Assembly (NCBI GenBank): GCA_043808585.1
Contig: JAZDES010000147.1
Coordinates: 1-25,006, forward strand
Direction of reading: 5' to 3'
Length of the DNA stretch: 25,006 bases
Source of the DNA: CAYVMN01 sp043808585
GTDB lineage: Bacteria; Desulfobacterota; DSM-4660; Desulfatiglandales; Desulfatiglandaceae
In this document: positions 4,851 through 12,634 of the stretch, one piece after another
Layout of the letters: every line of letters begins with the position of its first letter
Numbering within the stretch: position 1 is the stretch's first letter
Translations under genes and position numbers: made by a program
The notes under the pieces: model-generated
What the model saw: the letters and a program-made list of their open reading frames with translations, nothing else
Databases searched by the model: none
Told to the model about the DNA's origin: nothing

Positions 4851-6821
4851 TTATCTTCGTTCCAACACATCCTTTAATTTATCAGCTAATACTGTAATCG
4901 AAAACGGCTTGTGAATAAATCCTTCGGCACCTGCATCCAGTATTCCCTGTACAGGGCCATCGATGGAATAGCCGCTGAAAACAACCACCTTGAGACCCGG
5001 CCTCGACTCCATAAGAAGCGGGTATACCTTATCACCCCCGATATCAGGCAGTTTTATGTCTAAGAGGGCAAGGTCAATCTGGTCGTCAAAGGTGCTGGCA
5101 ATCTCTACTGCTTCTCTCCCTGTCCTTGCTTCCAACACACGGTAGTCGAGCCTCTCCAGTATGGCCCGGGTCAAATTAGCCACCATGGCATCATCTTCTA
5201 TCAGCAGGATGGTCCCTTCACCGGTTACCAGTTCGACCTCGGGGATAGAAACCACTTCTTTCTTTACCTCTTCCTCTGCCTCTGTGGCGGGGAGGTAGAT
5301 TCTGACCACAGTCCCTTTCCCCAATTCTGAGTCCACCGTGATGCTCCCACTGTGGCTTTTGACAATGCCGTAAACAGATGCCATGCCAAGCCCACGACCC
5401 ACAAAGTGGGTGGTAAAAAAGGGGTCAAATATCCTTTTCCTTGTCTCTTCATCCATCCCTTTTCCATCATCCTCAACAGAAAGGCAGACATACGGGCCAG
5501 GCGTAAGACCGGGGTGGCGCTTTATTAACGCCTGGTCACGGTTCATGTTTCTGGTTGAAACCCTGATACAGCCCGGGCCTTCTATGGCCTCATTTGAATT
5601 GGCTATTAGGGCAGAAAGCACCATCTGCATCTGGGTGCCATCGGCCTTTACTTTCCTTTCATCCGGCGCAAGATCAGTTTCCAAATGCACGCCGGCATTA
5701 AGGGTATGTTCCATAAGGGGTAGGGTATTTGCCACAAAACCGCTCAGGGAGATGGGTCGAGGATTGTATTTTCCTCCCCTTACATAGGCCAACAATTGCC
5801 TTATCAGGTGGGCCATGTGATTACCTGACGTCTTCATGCCTTTCAGGCTTCTCATTGTCGTCTCATCGTCACAATGCTCCAACTCGAGAAGTTCGATGTT
5901 CCCAATGATAGGGGTCAGGGCGTTGTTGAACTGGTGGGCAATGCCTCCTGCCAGGGTGGCAATGGCCTCCATTTTCTCGGTCTGTTGGAGTTCGGCTTCG
6001 AATCTCTTCCGTTCAGTGATGTCTGTGGCAATGTGAATGACCTTTCCAAAGTCTCCTTGTTGATCGAGCATAGAGGTACATGAAACCAGAAAAGTGCCGC
6101 CCAGGGCCTCGATCTCAATTTCAAAGGTTTCCAAATGGCCGGGGTTCTCCATTTTTACAAAGGGACAGGTGTGCGGAGGCTCCTGGCTATTGTGAAAAAC
6201 TTCGTAACATTTCTTTCCGATGAGGTCCCTCTCATGCCTGCCCATTGCCTTCAAAGCGGCTCTATTGGCCTTGATGAGGCAATGATCTATATCGAGAAGG
6301 ACGGTCGGGCTCCCATTGGCCTGAAAGATTTCCTCCCATGCCTGTTGGCCCTTTCTTAGGTCTTCCTGGGCATTTTTTCGCTCCTTTATCTCCCGCTCTA
6401 ACACCCGGTTGGCTTCCCTCAACTGCTCATAGCGCTTATGCAGTTTCTTCTCCATTTTCCTCTTGTAAAGGGCAATTTCAATGGCAGCTTTGATTTCCGA
6501 TTCATGAAAGGGCTTTACAATATATCCAGAGGGCGCCACTCTTTTGGATCTTTCAACGAATTCCTCGTCGTGATAGCCAGTGATGAATATCACCGCGACA
6601 TCCGATTCCCGTTTGATCTCCTCGGCGGCAGAAATCCCGTCTATCTTATCCGGCAATATGATATCCATGAGAATGAGATCAGGCTCCAGGTTTCGAGCTG
6701 TTTCAACGGCCTGCTCCCCTGTTTCGGCCTGCCCCACCAACTCGTAACCGAGAGAAGTGAGCATCTCCTCAAGGTTCATTTTTAGGACTGCGTCATTTTC
6801 TACGATCATGATTCTTGGCAT
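4851..6821 (-). CDS. Soluble hybrid histidine kinase, REC-PAS-HisKA-HATPase-REC
   Basis: This 656-residue protein starts at ATG 6821, with GGAG about 8 nt upstream; the longer open frame upstream lacks such a site. An N-terminal receiver domain (residues 1-120) has acidic EN-D at 8-10, phosphoacceptor D53 in 'LILMDIILP' and the conserved Lys in 'IVKPF'. A coiled coil follows (about 120-160), then PAS (about 160-275, ending 'DITERKR'). The HisKA box 'GGIAHQFNNALTPI' has H296. The HATPase domain shows an N-box ('ANSNEAI') and G boxes ('VEDDGKGMD', 'GRGLGMASVYGIV'). A C-terminal receiver has D588 in 'LALLDIKLP'. There is no membrane segment or output domain, so it senses a cytoplasmic or relayed signal and passes phosphate on. 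No cognate regulator is nearby and the target is unknown. The Gln after the H-box His (AHQFNN; AHDFNN is common in this group) is a mild variation. Confidence 0.93.
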   Translation of the reverse strand: MPRIMIVENDAVLKMNLEEMLTSLGYELVGQAETGEQAVETARNLEPDLILMDIILPDKIDGISAAEEIKRESDVAVIFITGYHDEEFVERSKRVAPSGYIVKPFHESEIKAAIEIALYKRKMEKKLHKRYEQLREANRVLEREIKERKNAQEDLRKGQQAWEEIFQANGSPTVLLDIDHCLIKANRAALKAMGRHERDLIGKKCYEVFHNSQEPPHTCPFVKMENPGHLETFEIEIEALGGTFLVSCTSMLDQQGDFGKVIHIATDITERKRFEAELQQTEKMEAIATLAGGIAHQFNNALTPIIGNIELLELEHCDDETTMRSLKGMKTSGNHMAHLIRQLLAYVRGGKYNPRPISLSGFVANTLPLMEHTLNAGVHLETDLAPDERKVKADGTQMQMVLSALIANSNEAIEGPGCIRVSTRNMNRDQALIKRHPGLTPGPYVCLSVEDDGKGMDEETRKRIFDPFFTTHFVGRGLGMASVYGIVKSHSGSITVDSELGKGTVVRIYLPATEAEEEVKKEVVSIPEVELVTGEGTILLIEDDAMVANLTRAILERLDYRVLEARTGREAVEIASTFDDQIDLALLDIKLPDIGGDKVYPLLMESRPGLKVVVFSGYSIDGPVQGILDAGAEGFIHKPFSITVLADKLKDVLERR

Positions 6822-6848
6822 ATTATGTCTCCAATAATTGATGGTTTG

Positions 6849-6963
6849 GTAAAAAGTCCCCAAGACCGTCACCCCCGCGAAGGCGGGGGTCCAGAACTGT
6901 TTGATTTTACTGGATTCTCGCCTTCGCGGGAATGACGAAAACGGGTCATTTCGGACTTTTTAC
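6849..6963. mobile_element. 115-bp MITE-like element with 11-bp terminal inverted repeats
   Basis: GTAAAAAGTCC (6849-6859) and GGACTTTTTAC (6953-6963) are a perfect terminal inverted repeat. Inside lie two inverted copies of a palindromic core: GTCACCCCCGCGAAGGCGGG (6868-6887, running on to 6894) and its partner at 6910-6936 with CGCCTTCGCGGGAATGAC. The same core occurs as a pair at 22997-23068. The element contains no gene. It sits in the presumed 5' leader of the kinase gene. Calling it a mobile element is inference from its structure. Confidence 0.6.
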
Positions 6964-6975
6964 GAGATTGTTAAG

Positions 6976-7003
6976 ATTATCACAAAAACCCTCCTTTTGT
7001 CAC
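6976..7003 (-). promoter_or_regulatory. Sigma70-like promoter of the hybrid histidine kinase gene
   Basis: On the minus strand GTGACA (7003-6998) and GATAAT (6981-6976) are separated by 16 nt. Each differs from consensus at one position. Transcription would begin near 6968, giving a leader of roughly 147 nt that contains the whole inverted-repeat element at 6849-6963. Confidence 0.45.
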
Positions 7004-7150
7004 CTTCAAATGTTTCTCTACGAAACATAGATGGGCTCAGATCTTGATTTGTGATTAAATCCATCCCATTTCTTCGGGATCCTAGTGGTACAAGAATAGG
7101 GGCGTAGCGTCGTTGAGACGCTGTGCCCAAAAAGGGGTGTGCCGAAAATT

Positions 7151-7194
7151 GGGTCTACTCTTGTTGTAGCTTGATAAGAGTCAAGAGCAGACCC
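7151..7194 (-). terminator. Hairpin after the last gene of the catabolic gene train
   Basis: GGGTCTACTCTTG (7151-7163) pairs with CAAGAGCAGACCC (7182-7194), 13-nt arms with one mismatch and an 18-nt loop. On the minus strand it comes 25 nt after the crotonase stop and is followed by AATTTT. That is a plausible, if not ideal, intrinsic terminator. The stretch 7004-7150 holds no gene that I can support. Confidence 0.45.
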
Positions 7195-7218
7195 CATATA
7201 CACTGCGGAAGTTCGAAA

Positions 7219-8052
7219 TCAAGCCCCTTTGAATTCTCCTTTTCGTTTTTCCAGGTATGCGTTTATCGCCTCTGAGAGGTCCTCTGAAGGGACGATCATG
7301 CTGGAACGGGCCGCATTGTATTCAAGGGATTCATTCAGTGTTGCCTCTTCATCGAATAGGAGAACCTCCTTGGCCCCTTGTACCGCTAAGGGAGGATTGG
7401 CCGCGATCTCCTCTGCCATTTCCATGGCCTTTATTCTGAGGGTTTCCGGATCCGGATAGAAACCATTGACCAAATTGATGTCCTGGGCCCGTTTTGCGTC
7501 AAACCTGTGCCCCCGGAAGGCGATCTCCCGGGCGTGTCCCTTTCCCACCACCTTAGGTAGGCGCTGAAGGCCGCCCACATCGGTGATGAACCCGAGTTTC
7601 GCCTCGGGCAGGGCAAAGAGGGTCTCTGAGGAGCAGAGACGGATGTCGCAGCAAAGGGCCAGCTCGAGACCTGCCCCCAGGCAGTGGCCGTGAATGACCG
7701 CAATGGTGGGCAACGGAAGAAGCTCCAGCCTCGTGTAGATGCCCTGGGTCTTTCTCACCTCTCTGAAAAACTCCAGCTTCTCGGATGCACTTGAACCCTC
7801 AGCCACAACTGAAAACAGCTCATTTTCCGGGCTGAGATCCAGGCCTGCGCAGAATGATTTCCCTTCTCCCTGTAAAAGGATAACCCTGGCATCAGGGTCT
7901 TCTTCAGCCATGCCTATTGCATTGTCAAGAGATCTCCAGACAGAAGGATTCAAGGCGTTTCGCTTCTCCGGCCTGTTGAGGGTAATAAATCCCACGTGAC
8001 CATCCCTCTGATACCGGACAAGTCCTTCATGTCCGGCCCCTTCTTTACTCAT
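7219..8052 (-). CDS. Crotonase-fold enzyme, dienoyl-CoA isomerase-like (ECH1-type)
   Basis: This 277-residue enoyl-CoA hydratase/isomerase-family protein has the oxyanion-hole segments 'GKSFCAGLDL' (about 64-73) and 'HGHCLGAGLELA' (about 121-132). Aligned by eye to rat ECH1, the three acidic residues of delta3,5-delta2,4-dienoyl-CoA isomerase (D176, E196, D204) fall on E130, E150 ('LPEAKLG') and D158 ('ITDVGGLQRLPKVVG'). The last motif is highly characteristic of ECH1-like proteins. E130 and E150 also match the two hydratase glutamates, so hydratase activity cannot be excluded. The ATG overlaps the MBL stop (ATGA) and AGGAGG precedes it. It is the last gene of the train. A role in moving double bonds of unsaturated acyl-CoA esters is likely; the substrate is unknown. 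Confidence 0.85.
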   Translation of the reverse strand: MSKEGAGHEGLVRYQRDGHVGFITLNRPEKRNALNPSVWRSLDNAIGMAEEDPDARVILLQGEGKSFCAGLDLSPENELFSVVAEGSSASEKLEFFREVRKTQGIYTRLELLPLPTIAVIHGHCLGAGLELALCCDIRLCSSETLFALPEAKLGFITDVGGLQRLPKVVGKGHAREIAFRGHRFDAKRAQDINLVNGFYPDPETLRIKAMEMAEEIAANPPLAVQGAKEVLLFDEEATLNESLEYNAARSSMIVPSEDLSEAINAYLEKRKGEFKGA

Positions 8053-9038
8053 AAGGCCCTCCTCCTTTCACTCGCTTGATGAAAAAGGATCTCTCCTTTT
8101 TGTGTTTCTCTGGAAACTGCGCCCTTCTCCTCAAGATATCTGAGGTGTGAAATCGCCTCTCCTGTTGCAAACCATTTCTGCGCCAGAGGGAATTGATCCC
8201 AGGAGTCGCATGCGATGTCCCATGTCATCTCCGAGGCAACGTGAAAGGCGTTCTTAGGACCCCTCGCCAGTATCTCGATCACTTCTTGTGCCCTTCGATG
8301 GTGATGCCTCTTTAGCTCTCGGATCCTCTTCTGATGGTTCTTGAAAAGACGCCTGTGACCCGGTAGTACCTGATCAACATCCAGGCCATATACCTTATCG
8401 AGACTCGTTAGATAAGCTTCCAATGGGTTTTCCTGATCGGACCAGCACTGGATATTGGGAGTGATGTCGTTGAGGATGTGGTCTCCAGAGATTAGGATTT
8501 TTTTCTCCGGCTCATATAGACAGGTGTGGCCCCGTGTATGACCGGGGGTCTCGACACACCTGAAGAGGTAGTTTCCGATCCTTATGATATCGTCGTCTTT
8601 CAAGATGCTAAGTTCCGGAACCCACTTCGATCCGAACTTGTATCCAGGATGGCTGCTTAGGGCCTTCTGTAGCTCTTGTCTTGGAAAGCCGTTCAGGCCG
8701 GCGTAGCTGAGCATCGATTCCCAACCGCCCCAGGTCTCGATAATCTCTGTGTCCGGACGGTTGAAGTAGGTCTTGGTGGTATCAGTAGCAAGCCTTGATA
8801 CAAGGCCGAAGTGATCGGCGTGAAGGTGCGTGATGAAGAGGTCTGTCTTGCTCAGGTCAACATCCAATTCTTGGAGCCCACTATTCATGGCCTCAAAACA
8901 CTCCTCCCGGTTCAACCCGGTGTCGATGATCAAATTCCGATCCGGGCCCTTTATCACATAGGAATTTAGGTATTTGAGGGGACTCCCAGGTAGAGGTATC
9001 TTGTTTCGAAATAGGTTCGGTAAAAGCTCTTCGACCAT
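8049..9038 (-). CDS. MBL-fold metallohydrolase with C-terminal winged-helix-like region
   Basis: I choose ATG 9038 (329 residues) because GAGGAG lies about 8 nt upstream; the longer frame would start at a TTG inside that ribosome binding site. Metal ligands are H71, H73, D75, H76 ('THLHADHFG'), H167 ('TPGHTRGHT'), D186 ('LISGDH') and H228 ('LPGHRR'), a complete two-metal set. After the beta-lactamase fold, residues about 240-329 form a helical, winged-helix-like tail ('HHHRRAQEVIEIL... AISHLRYLEEKGAV'), as in LACTB2-like and related hydrolases. The family covers thioesterases, glyoxalase II and RNases. In this context an acyl-CoA thioesterase or other ester hydrolase of the pathway is a reasonable guess only. 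It is coupled to the downstream crotonase by a 4-nt overlap. Confidence 0.88.
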   Translation of the reverse strand: MVEELLPNLFRNKIPLPGSPLKYLNSYVIKGPDRNLIIDTGLNREECFEAMNSGLQELDVDLSKTDLFITHLHADHFGLVSRLATDTTKTYFNRPDTEIIETWGGWESMLSYAGLNGFPRQELQKALSSHPGYKFGSKWVPELSILKDDDIIRIGNYLFRCVETPGHTRGHTCLYEPEKKILISGDHILNDITPNIQCWSDQENPLEAYLTSLDKVYGLDVDQVLPGHRRLFKNHQKRIRELKRHHHRRAQEVIEILARGPKNAFHVASEMTWDIACDSWDQFPLAQKWFATGEAISHLRYLEEKGAVSRETQKGEILFHQASERRRAL

Positions 9039-9124
9039 TCTTTTGCTCCTCAAGTCGCACCATCCAAAAAGACAACTGCGCTTTGGTAATCATTAAATTA
9101 GGTCACAATGTTCGGCCAAATATC

Positions 9125-9207
9125 GGAGAAAGGCGGGGTCGGCCCCGCCTTTCTCCATGGCCCTGCCTGTCCGAGGACAGGTCATCCTTTGCCCCAGACG
9201 AGTCTGG
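9125..9207 (-). promoter_or_regulatory. Three consecutive perfect hairpins between binding-protein and MBL genes
   Basis: GGAGAAAGGCGGGG / CCCCGCCTTTCTCC (9125-9138, 9143-9156) is a perfect 14-bp stem with a 4-nt loop. CCTGTCC / GGACAGG (9166-9172, 9175-9181) and CCAGAC / GTCTGG (9194-9199, 9202-9207) are shorter perfect palindromes. None is followed by a T tract on the minus strand, so they look less like terminators than like a 3'-end stabilising or processing site. Such a site would protect the abundant binding-protein message and lower expression of the hydrolase gene downstream. The structures are seen; the function is inferred. Confidence 0.55.
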
Positions 9208-9228
9208 CTTGTTATTGGAGCGAGGCCC

Positions 9229-10467
9229 CTATTTCTCGGCCGGTCGCTCTTTAGACCCCCACACAATACTCGGTTGAATCCATCCGGTAACCGGGAAGAA
9301 GTCCTTCTTCTCAAAGTCACACTTCATTACCCTGTAATAGTGGGTCCCCTTTCTCATGTTTGGGCCGTACTGGATCTTACCCAGCCCTCCCGTGTCAAAG
9401 TCTTTTATATTCTCCAGGGCGGTTACGAATTTCTCCCTGGTCAAATCCCGGCCGCAATCTTCAAGTGCCTGGGTCAAGAATAACAAGGGGGACCACAACA
9501 AGGGCATGAGCCGCCAGCTGAGCGGTTCCTTGGCCGCCTCTTCTCCCAGCTTCTCGGCAAAGAGCTTCTCCATCTTGATCCAGCCGGGAACCCTCTCATG
9601 TCGCATGCCCAGATTGAAGAAGTGGTAGTGTCCGTGTGCAAGCTCTCCAGCCATGAAGGTCCTGGGGTCTACTGTCACATAGTCCCCGAAGAAAAGGGGT
9701 TTCCATCCGATTTTGTTGGCCTCTTTAAGGAGGCTGGCGTAGACCGGCGCATACCCTGCATAAAAGCAATGAGTGACGCCACTGGCCTTCATCTTCATGG
9801 CCTGGGCGTTGAGGTTTTTCGTGCCTCGTTTATATGCCGCCGAGGCGACCTTGAGCCCATATTTTTTTGCCCCTGTCTCGACCCCCTTGAGTGCAGATTT
9901 GCCCCACTCGTCGTCCTGGTAAACGACCCCGATCTTGGGCTTTTTCACCTTCAGCTCATTGACGATGAAATCCAGCATCATTATTCCGTTATCCTCATCA
10001 CTGCAGGCATACCAGAACAGGTAGCGAATGGGCGGGTCGAACATGTTCTGTGTGGTGGCGGCAGTGGGAAAAACCGGTATCTTTTCCCTCTTGATGTCTT
10101 CAAGAATCGCCGTGCACGGTGTGGAACCATAAACGCTTATTATGGCAAAGACCTTGTGCTGGTTGACCAGCTTTGTAAATGCAGTCTTGGTAAGGACCGG
10201 GTCGTATTTATTGTCTTCCACTACAAAATCCACCTTGCGTCCGTGGATTCCTCCCAGATCGTCGTTTACCCATTTCTTCCAGACGTCCAGTGCGGCAGTG
10301 CACTGCTTGCCCAGATAGGCCCCGGGCCCGGACATATCCTGAAACGTCCCGAACAGGATCTTGTCATCAGTCACCCCAACCTCGGCCAAGGCGCGGGCAG
10401 CACCTAGGGAACCCAGGGCCAAGACACACAGAATGGCCAGTGCCAAACGCAAACTCTTTCTTCTCAT
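9229..10467 (-). CDS. Branched-chain amino acid-type ABC transporter, periplasmic binding protein
   Basis: Start at ATG 10467, with GGAGG about 8 nt upstream; the longer frame to 10536 is non-coding leader. The 412-residue protein begins with a signal peptide (MRRKS, hydrophobic core at about 7-20, cleavage likely after 'ARALA' at residue 28). There is no lipobox, so it should be a free periplasmic protein. The mature part is a type I periplasmic binding fold (LivJ/Peripla_BP_6): 'DKILFGTFQDMSGPGA', 'VDFVVEDNKYDP', 'VFAIISVYGSTPCTAI', 'KIGVVYQDDEWGKSALKG'. In anaerobic acid degraders, members of this family often bind carboxylates or aromatic acids rather than amino acids. Acyl-CoA synthetase in the same gene train points that way here, but ligand residues cannot be read from the sequence. 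A 152-nt gap separates it from livM. Confidence 0.92.
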   Translation of the reverse strand: MRRKSLRLALAILCVLALGSLGAARALAEVGVTDDKILFGTFQDMSGPGAYLGKQCTAALDVWKKWVNDDLGGIHGRKVDFVVEDNKYDPVLTKTAFTKLVNQHKVFAIISVYGSTPCTAILEDIKREKIPVFPTAATTQNMFDPPIRYLFWYACSDEDNGIMMLDFIVNELKVKKPKIGVVYQDDEWGKSALKGVETGAKKYGLKVASAAYKRGTKNLNAQAMKMKASGVTHCFYAGYAPVYASLLKEANKIGWKPLFFGDYVTVDPRTFMAGELAHGHYHFFNLGMRHERVPGWIKMEKLFAEKLGEEAAKEPLSWRLMPLLWSPLLFLTQALEDCGRDLTREKFVTALENIKDFDTGGLGKIQYGPNMRKGTHYYRVMKCDFEKKDFFPVTGWIQPSIVWGSKERPAEK

Positions 10468-10619
10468 GGTACCCTCCTTTTCCTTAATTTGGTTATGGTT
10501 AATAATGAATACTCCGAACCATCTTGTCCTATTCAAAAACCATGGCGTTTTTCAGAGGTGTTTTCAGCTGATGTCATACCCCTTGGATTTGAACAGGATA
10601 CAAACTATCCTTCTATCCT

Positions 10620-11666
10620 TCAATAGGTAAAGGGCCAGGGTTTCCAATATCTCTTTATCTTCACCCATATGCCAAAAAGACCATCCGGCTCAAGCAGAAG
10701 GAACAAAATGATAATCAGTCCATACACCACCACGGCCACAGCCCCGATCCGCGGGGAAAAAGCGGGGTAAGCAGAGGCTATGGGACCGGAAACCGCATTG
10801 ATAATTTCAGGTAGCAGGACCATGAATATGGCCCCGATAATGGAACCCATCACAGTGCCCATTCCGCCGACGATAATCATAGCGATGTAAAGGACCGACT
10901 GGTTGAAGGTGAAATGGTCCGGGCCGATGAGCCCCAAGAGGTATGCGTACATGGCACCGGCAAGACCCGCAACAAAACTGCTGATGACAAAGGAGAGGAT
11001 CTTGTACTTTGCCAGGTGGATGCCTATGATCTCGGCTGCTATGTCCCGATCCCTGACCGCAACAAATGCCCGGCCTGTTCTGCTCATGGCCAGGTTCTTG
11101 GTAAAGATGGCGGTAACAACGGCAAGAACGAGGATAACATAGTAAAACGACTCGTAGGTGTCCAGCTCGTAACCCAGAAGAGCTGGGCTTGGCAATGTGA
11201 TACCCCTGTCGCTGAGGGTCAGGCTTTCCCAGTGGTATATCACATGTTCTACAATGAACTGAAATGCCAGCGTGGTGACCACCAGATACAACCCCTTCAA
11301 CCGGAGGGTGGGAATGCCCACAATAGCGCCGGTGGCCGCCGCCATTGCTCCGGCCAGAGGCAGGGCAGCAATAAAAGGAAATCCGGCCTTTGAGGAGAGT
11401 ATGGCTGCGGTGTATGCCCCGATGCCCATGAAGGCCGCATGACCCAGAGATATGAGCCCGGTATAGCCGGTCAGGATGTTGAGTCCGAGGGCGCCTATTA
11501 CCGACACCCCGCAGACACAGGCCACAAAGACAATGTATCTCCCAGCAAATAGAGGAAGTCCCAGGAGAAAGAGGCCAAGCACAACAAGTGATATCTTGGC
11601 AGCAGGGCTCGGAAAGATCTCCAGGTCCTGTTGATAAGTCCTTATGCAAAACCGAGTAACTGCCAT
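10620..11666 (-). CDS. livM: Branched-chain amino acid-type ABC permease LivM
   Basis: This 348-residue inner-membrane permease has about nine hydrophobic segments. The family signature is visible: 'ALGLNILTGYTGLISLGHAAFMGIGAYTAAIL' (residues about 57-88, the LivM/LivH loop that contacts the ATPase partner), then 'VGIPTLRLKGLYLVVTTLAF', 'RTGRAFVAVRDRDIAAEIIG' (EAA-like cytoplasmic loop) and 'IIVGGMGTVMGSIIGAIF'. It pairs with LivH 16 nt upstream to form the transmembrane channel. GGAG lies about 8 nt before the ATG. The length is normal for LivM. The substrate follows that of the adjacent binding protein. Confidence 0.93.
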   Translation of the reverse strand: MAVTRFCIRTYQQDLEIFPSPAAKISLVVLGLFLLGLPLFAGRYIVFVACVCGVSVIGALGLNILTGYTGLISLGHAAFMGIGAYTAAILSSKAGFPFIAALPLAGAMAAATGAIVGIPTLRLKGLYLVVTTLAFQFIVEHVIYHWESLTLSDRGITLPSPALLGYELDTYESFYYVILVLAVVTAIFTKNLAMSRTGRAFVAVRDRDIAAEIIGIHLAKYKILSFVISSFVAGLAGAMYAYLLGLIGPDHFTFNQSVLYIAMIIVGGMGTVMGSIIGAIFMVLLPEIINAVSGPIASAYPAFSPRIGAVAVVVYGLIIILFLLLEPDGLFGIWVKIKRYWKPWPFTY

Positions 11667-11682
11667 TCAGCCATCTCCGGGT

Positions 11683-12573
11683 TTAGACACGTTCGATCTC
11701 TCTGGTTCCGAAAAGCCCGTAGGGGCGGATCATCATTACTATTAGCACAATTACGTAAGCGGTGATTTCGTTGATCCCGCTGCCGAGGTAATCTTCCAGG
11801 TAAAAGCCGGCCAGGTTTTCGGCTATGCCTATGATCAGGCCGCCGATTATGGCCCCGTGCACGCTGTCGAGTCCGCCTAGAATGATTGCAGGAAGGGCCT
11901 TCAGGCCGGTGTGGCCCATAATCGGCTCGAGGAAGGTAAAACTTGCCAGGAAGACGCCTGCAACGGTGGCTACCAGAGATGCAATGGCCCACGAAACAGT
12001 GAAGACCCTTTTTACGTTGATGCCCATTAAAAAGGCGGTCCTGGTATCCTCGGCAGTGGCCCGCATGCTGATTCCTGATGCGGAATATTTGAAAAAGGAA
12101 AAAAATATGACCAGGAGGATGGCGGTGGCCAAGATGGTATAGATCTCTGCCTGGTTTATGGCGGCCCCCAAGAACAAGAACGGTTCCCCAGGGAATGGGC
12201 TCGGGAACTGAAGCTCTTCATATCCCCAGATCAGGCCGGTGAGACCCCTCAGGACATTTGCCAGGCCCAGTGTTACCATGATTACGGCCAGGACCGGCTC
12301 GCCCACCATCGGCCTCACCACCATCATCTCAAGGATGGCGGCGATAAGGCCCATCAGGACGAGGGCACACAAGAACCCCAGGACAAAAGGGAGCCTGAGG
12401 GCGGTGATGAGGGTAAAGGCAACATATGCCCCAAGCATCATCAATTCCGGTTGGGCAAAGTTGAAGATGTCGGTTGCCTTGAATATCAGGACAAACCCCA
12501 GGGCAATACAGGCGTAAACGCTCCCCCAGGCCAGGCCGGTGATCGTAAGCTGCGTAAATATCTGAAAGCCCAT
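11683..12573 (-). CDS. livH: Branched-chain amino acid-type ABC permease LivH
   Basis: This 296-residue inner-membrane permease has about eight hydrophobic segments. LivH signatures are 'GLAWGSVYACIALGFVLIFKATDIFNFAQPELMMLGAY' (about 13-50, the usual N-terminal motif), 'SGISMRATAEDTRTAFLMGI' (cytoplasmic coupling loop) and 'AIILGGLDSVHGAIIGGLII'. AAGGGG precedes the ATG. It lies between acyl-CoA synthetase 1 and livM, and a stable hairpin fills most of the gap before it. With LivM it forms the translocation pore driven by LivG/LivF. Confidence 0.93.
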   Translation of the reverse strand: MGFQIFTQLTITGLAWGSVYACIALGFVLIFKATDIFNFAQPELMMLGAYVAFTLITALRLPFVLGFLCALVLMGLIAAILEMMVVRPMVGEPVLAVIMVTLGLANVLRGLTGLIWGYEELQFPSPFPGEPFLFLGAAINQAEIYTILATAILLVIFFSFFKYSASGISMRATAEDTRTAFLMGINVKRVFTVSWAIASLVATVAGVFLASFTFLEPIMGHTGLKALPAIILGGLDSVHGAIIGGLIIGIAENLAGFYLEDYLGSGINEITAYVIVLIVMMIRPYGLFGTREIERV

Positions 12574-12594
12574 TGGCTACCCCTTTGGATTGGC

Positions 12595-12633
12595 GATTGA
12601 CGAGAACAGAGCGGCCTCCGCAAATCGTCAATC
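12595..12633 (-). promoter_or_regulatory. Nested hairpin between acyl-CoA synthetase 1 and livH
   Basis: GATTGACGA (12595-12603) pairs perfectly with TCGTCAATC (12625-12633), and inside it GCGG-CCT-CCGC (12611-12621) forms a second stem. It begins 1 nt after the synthetase stop codon and ends about 21 nt before the livH start. It may act as a weak terminator, an mRNA processing point or a stabiliser that sets the ratio of synthetase to permease. There is no T tract. Confidence 0.45.
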
Positions 12634-12634
12634 A

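Noticed and set aside
7018..7203. Small minus-strand open frame after the crotonase gene
   Set aside because: It has no ribosome binding site, overlaps the terminator-like hairpin and has a composition unlike a protein.
9598..10407. Long plus-strand open frame (269 aa) opposite the binding-protein gene
   Set aside because: It lies wholly antisense to a clear family member, resembles no known protein and has no ribosome binding site. It is a codon-bias shadow.
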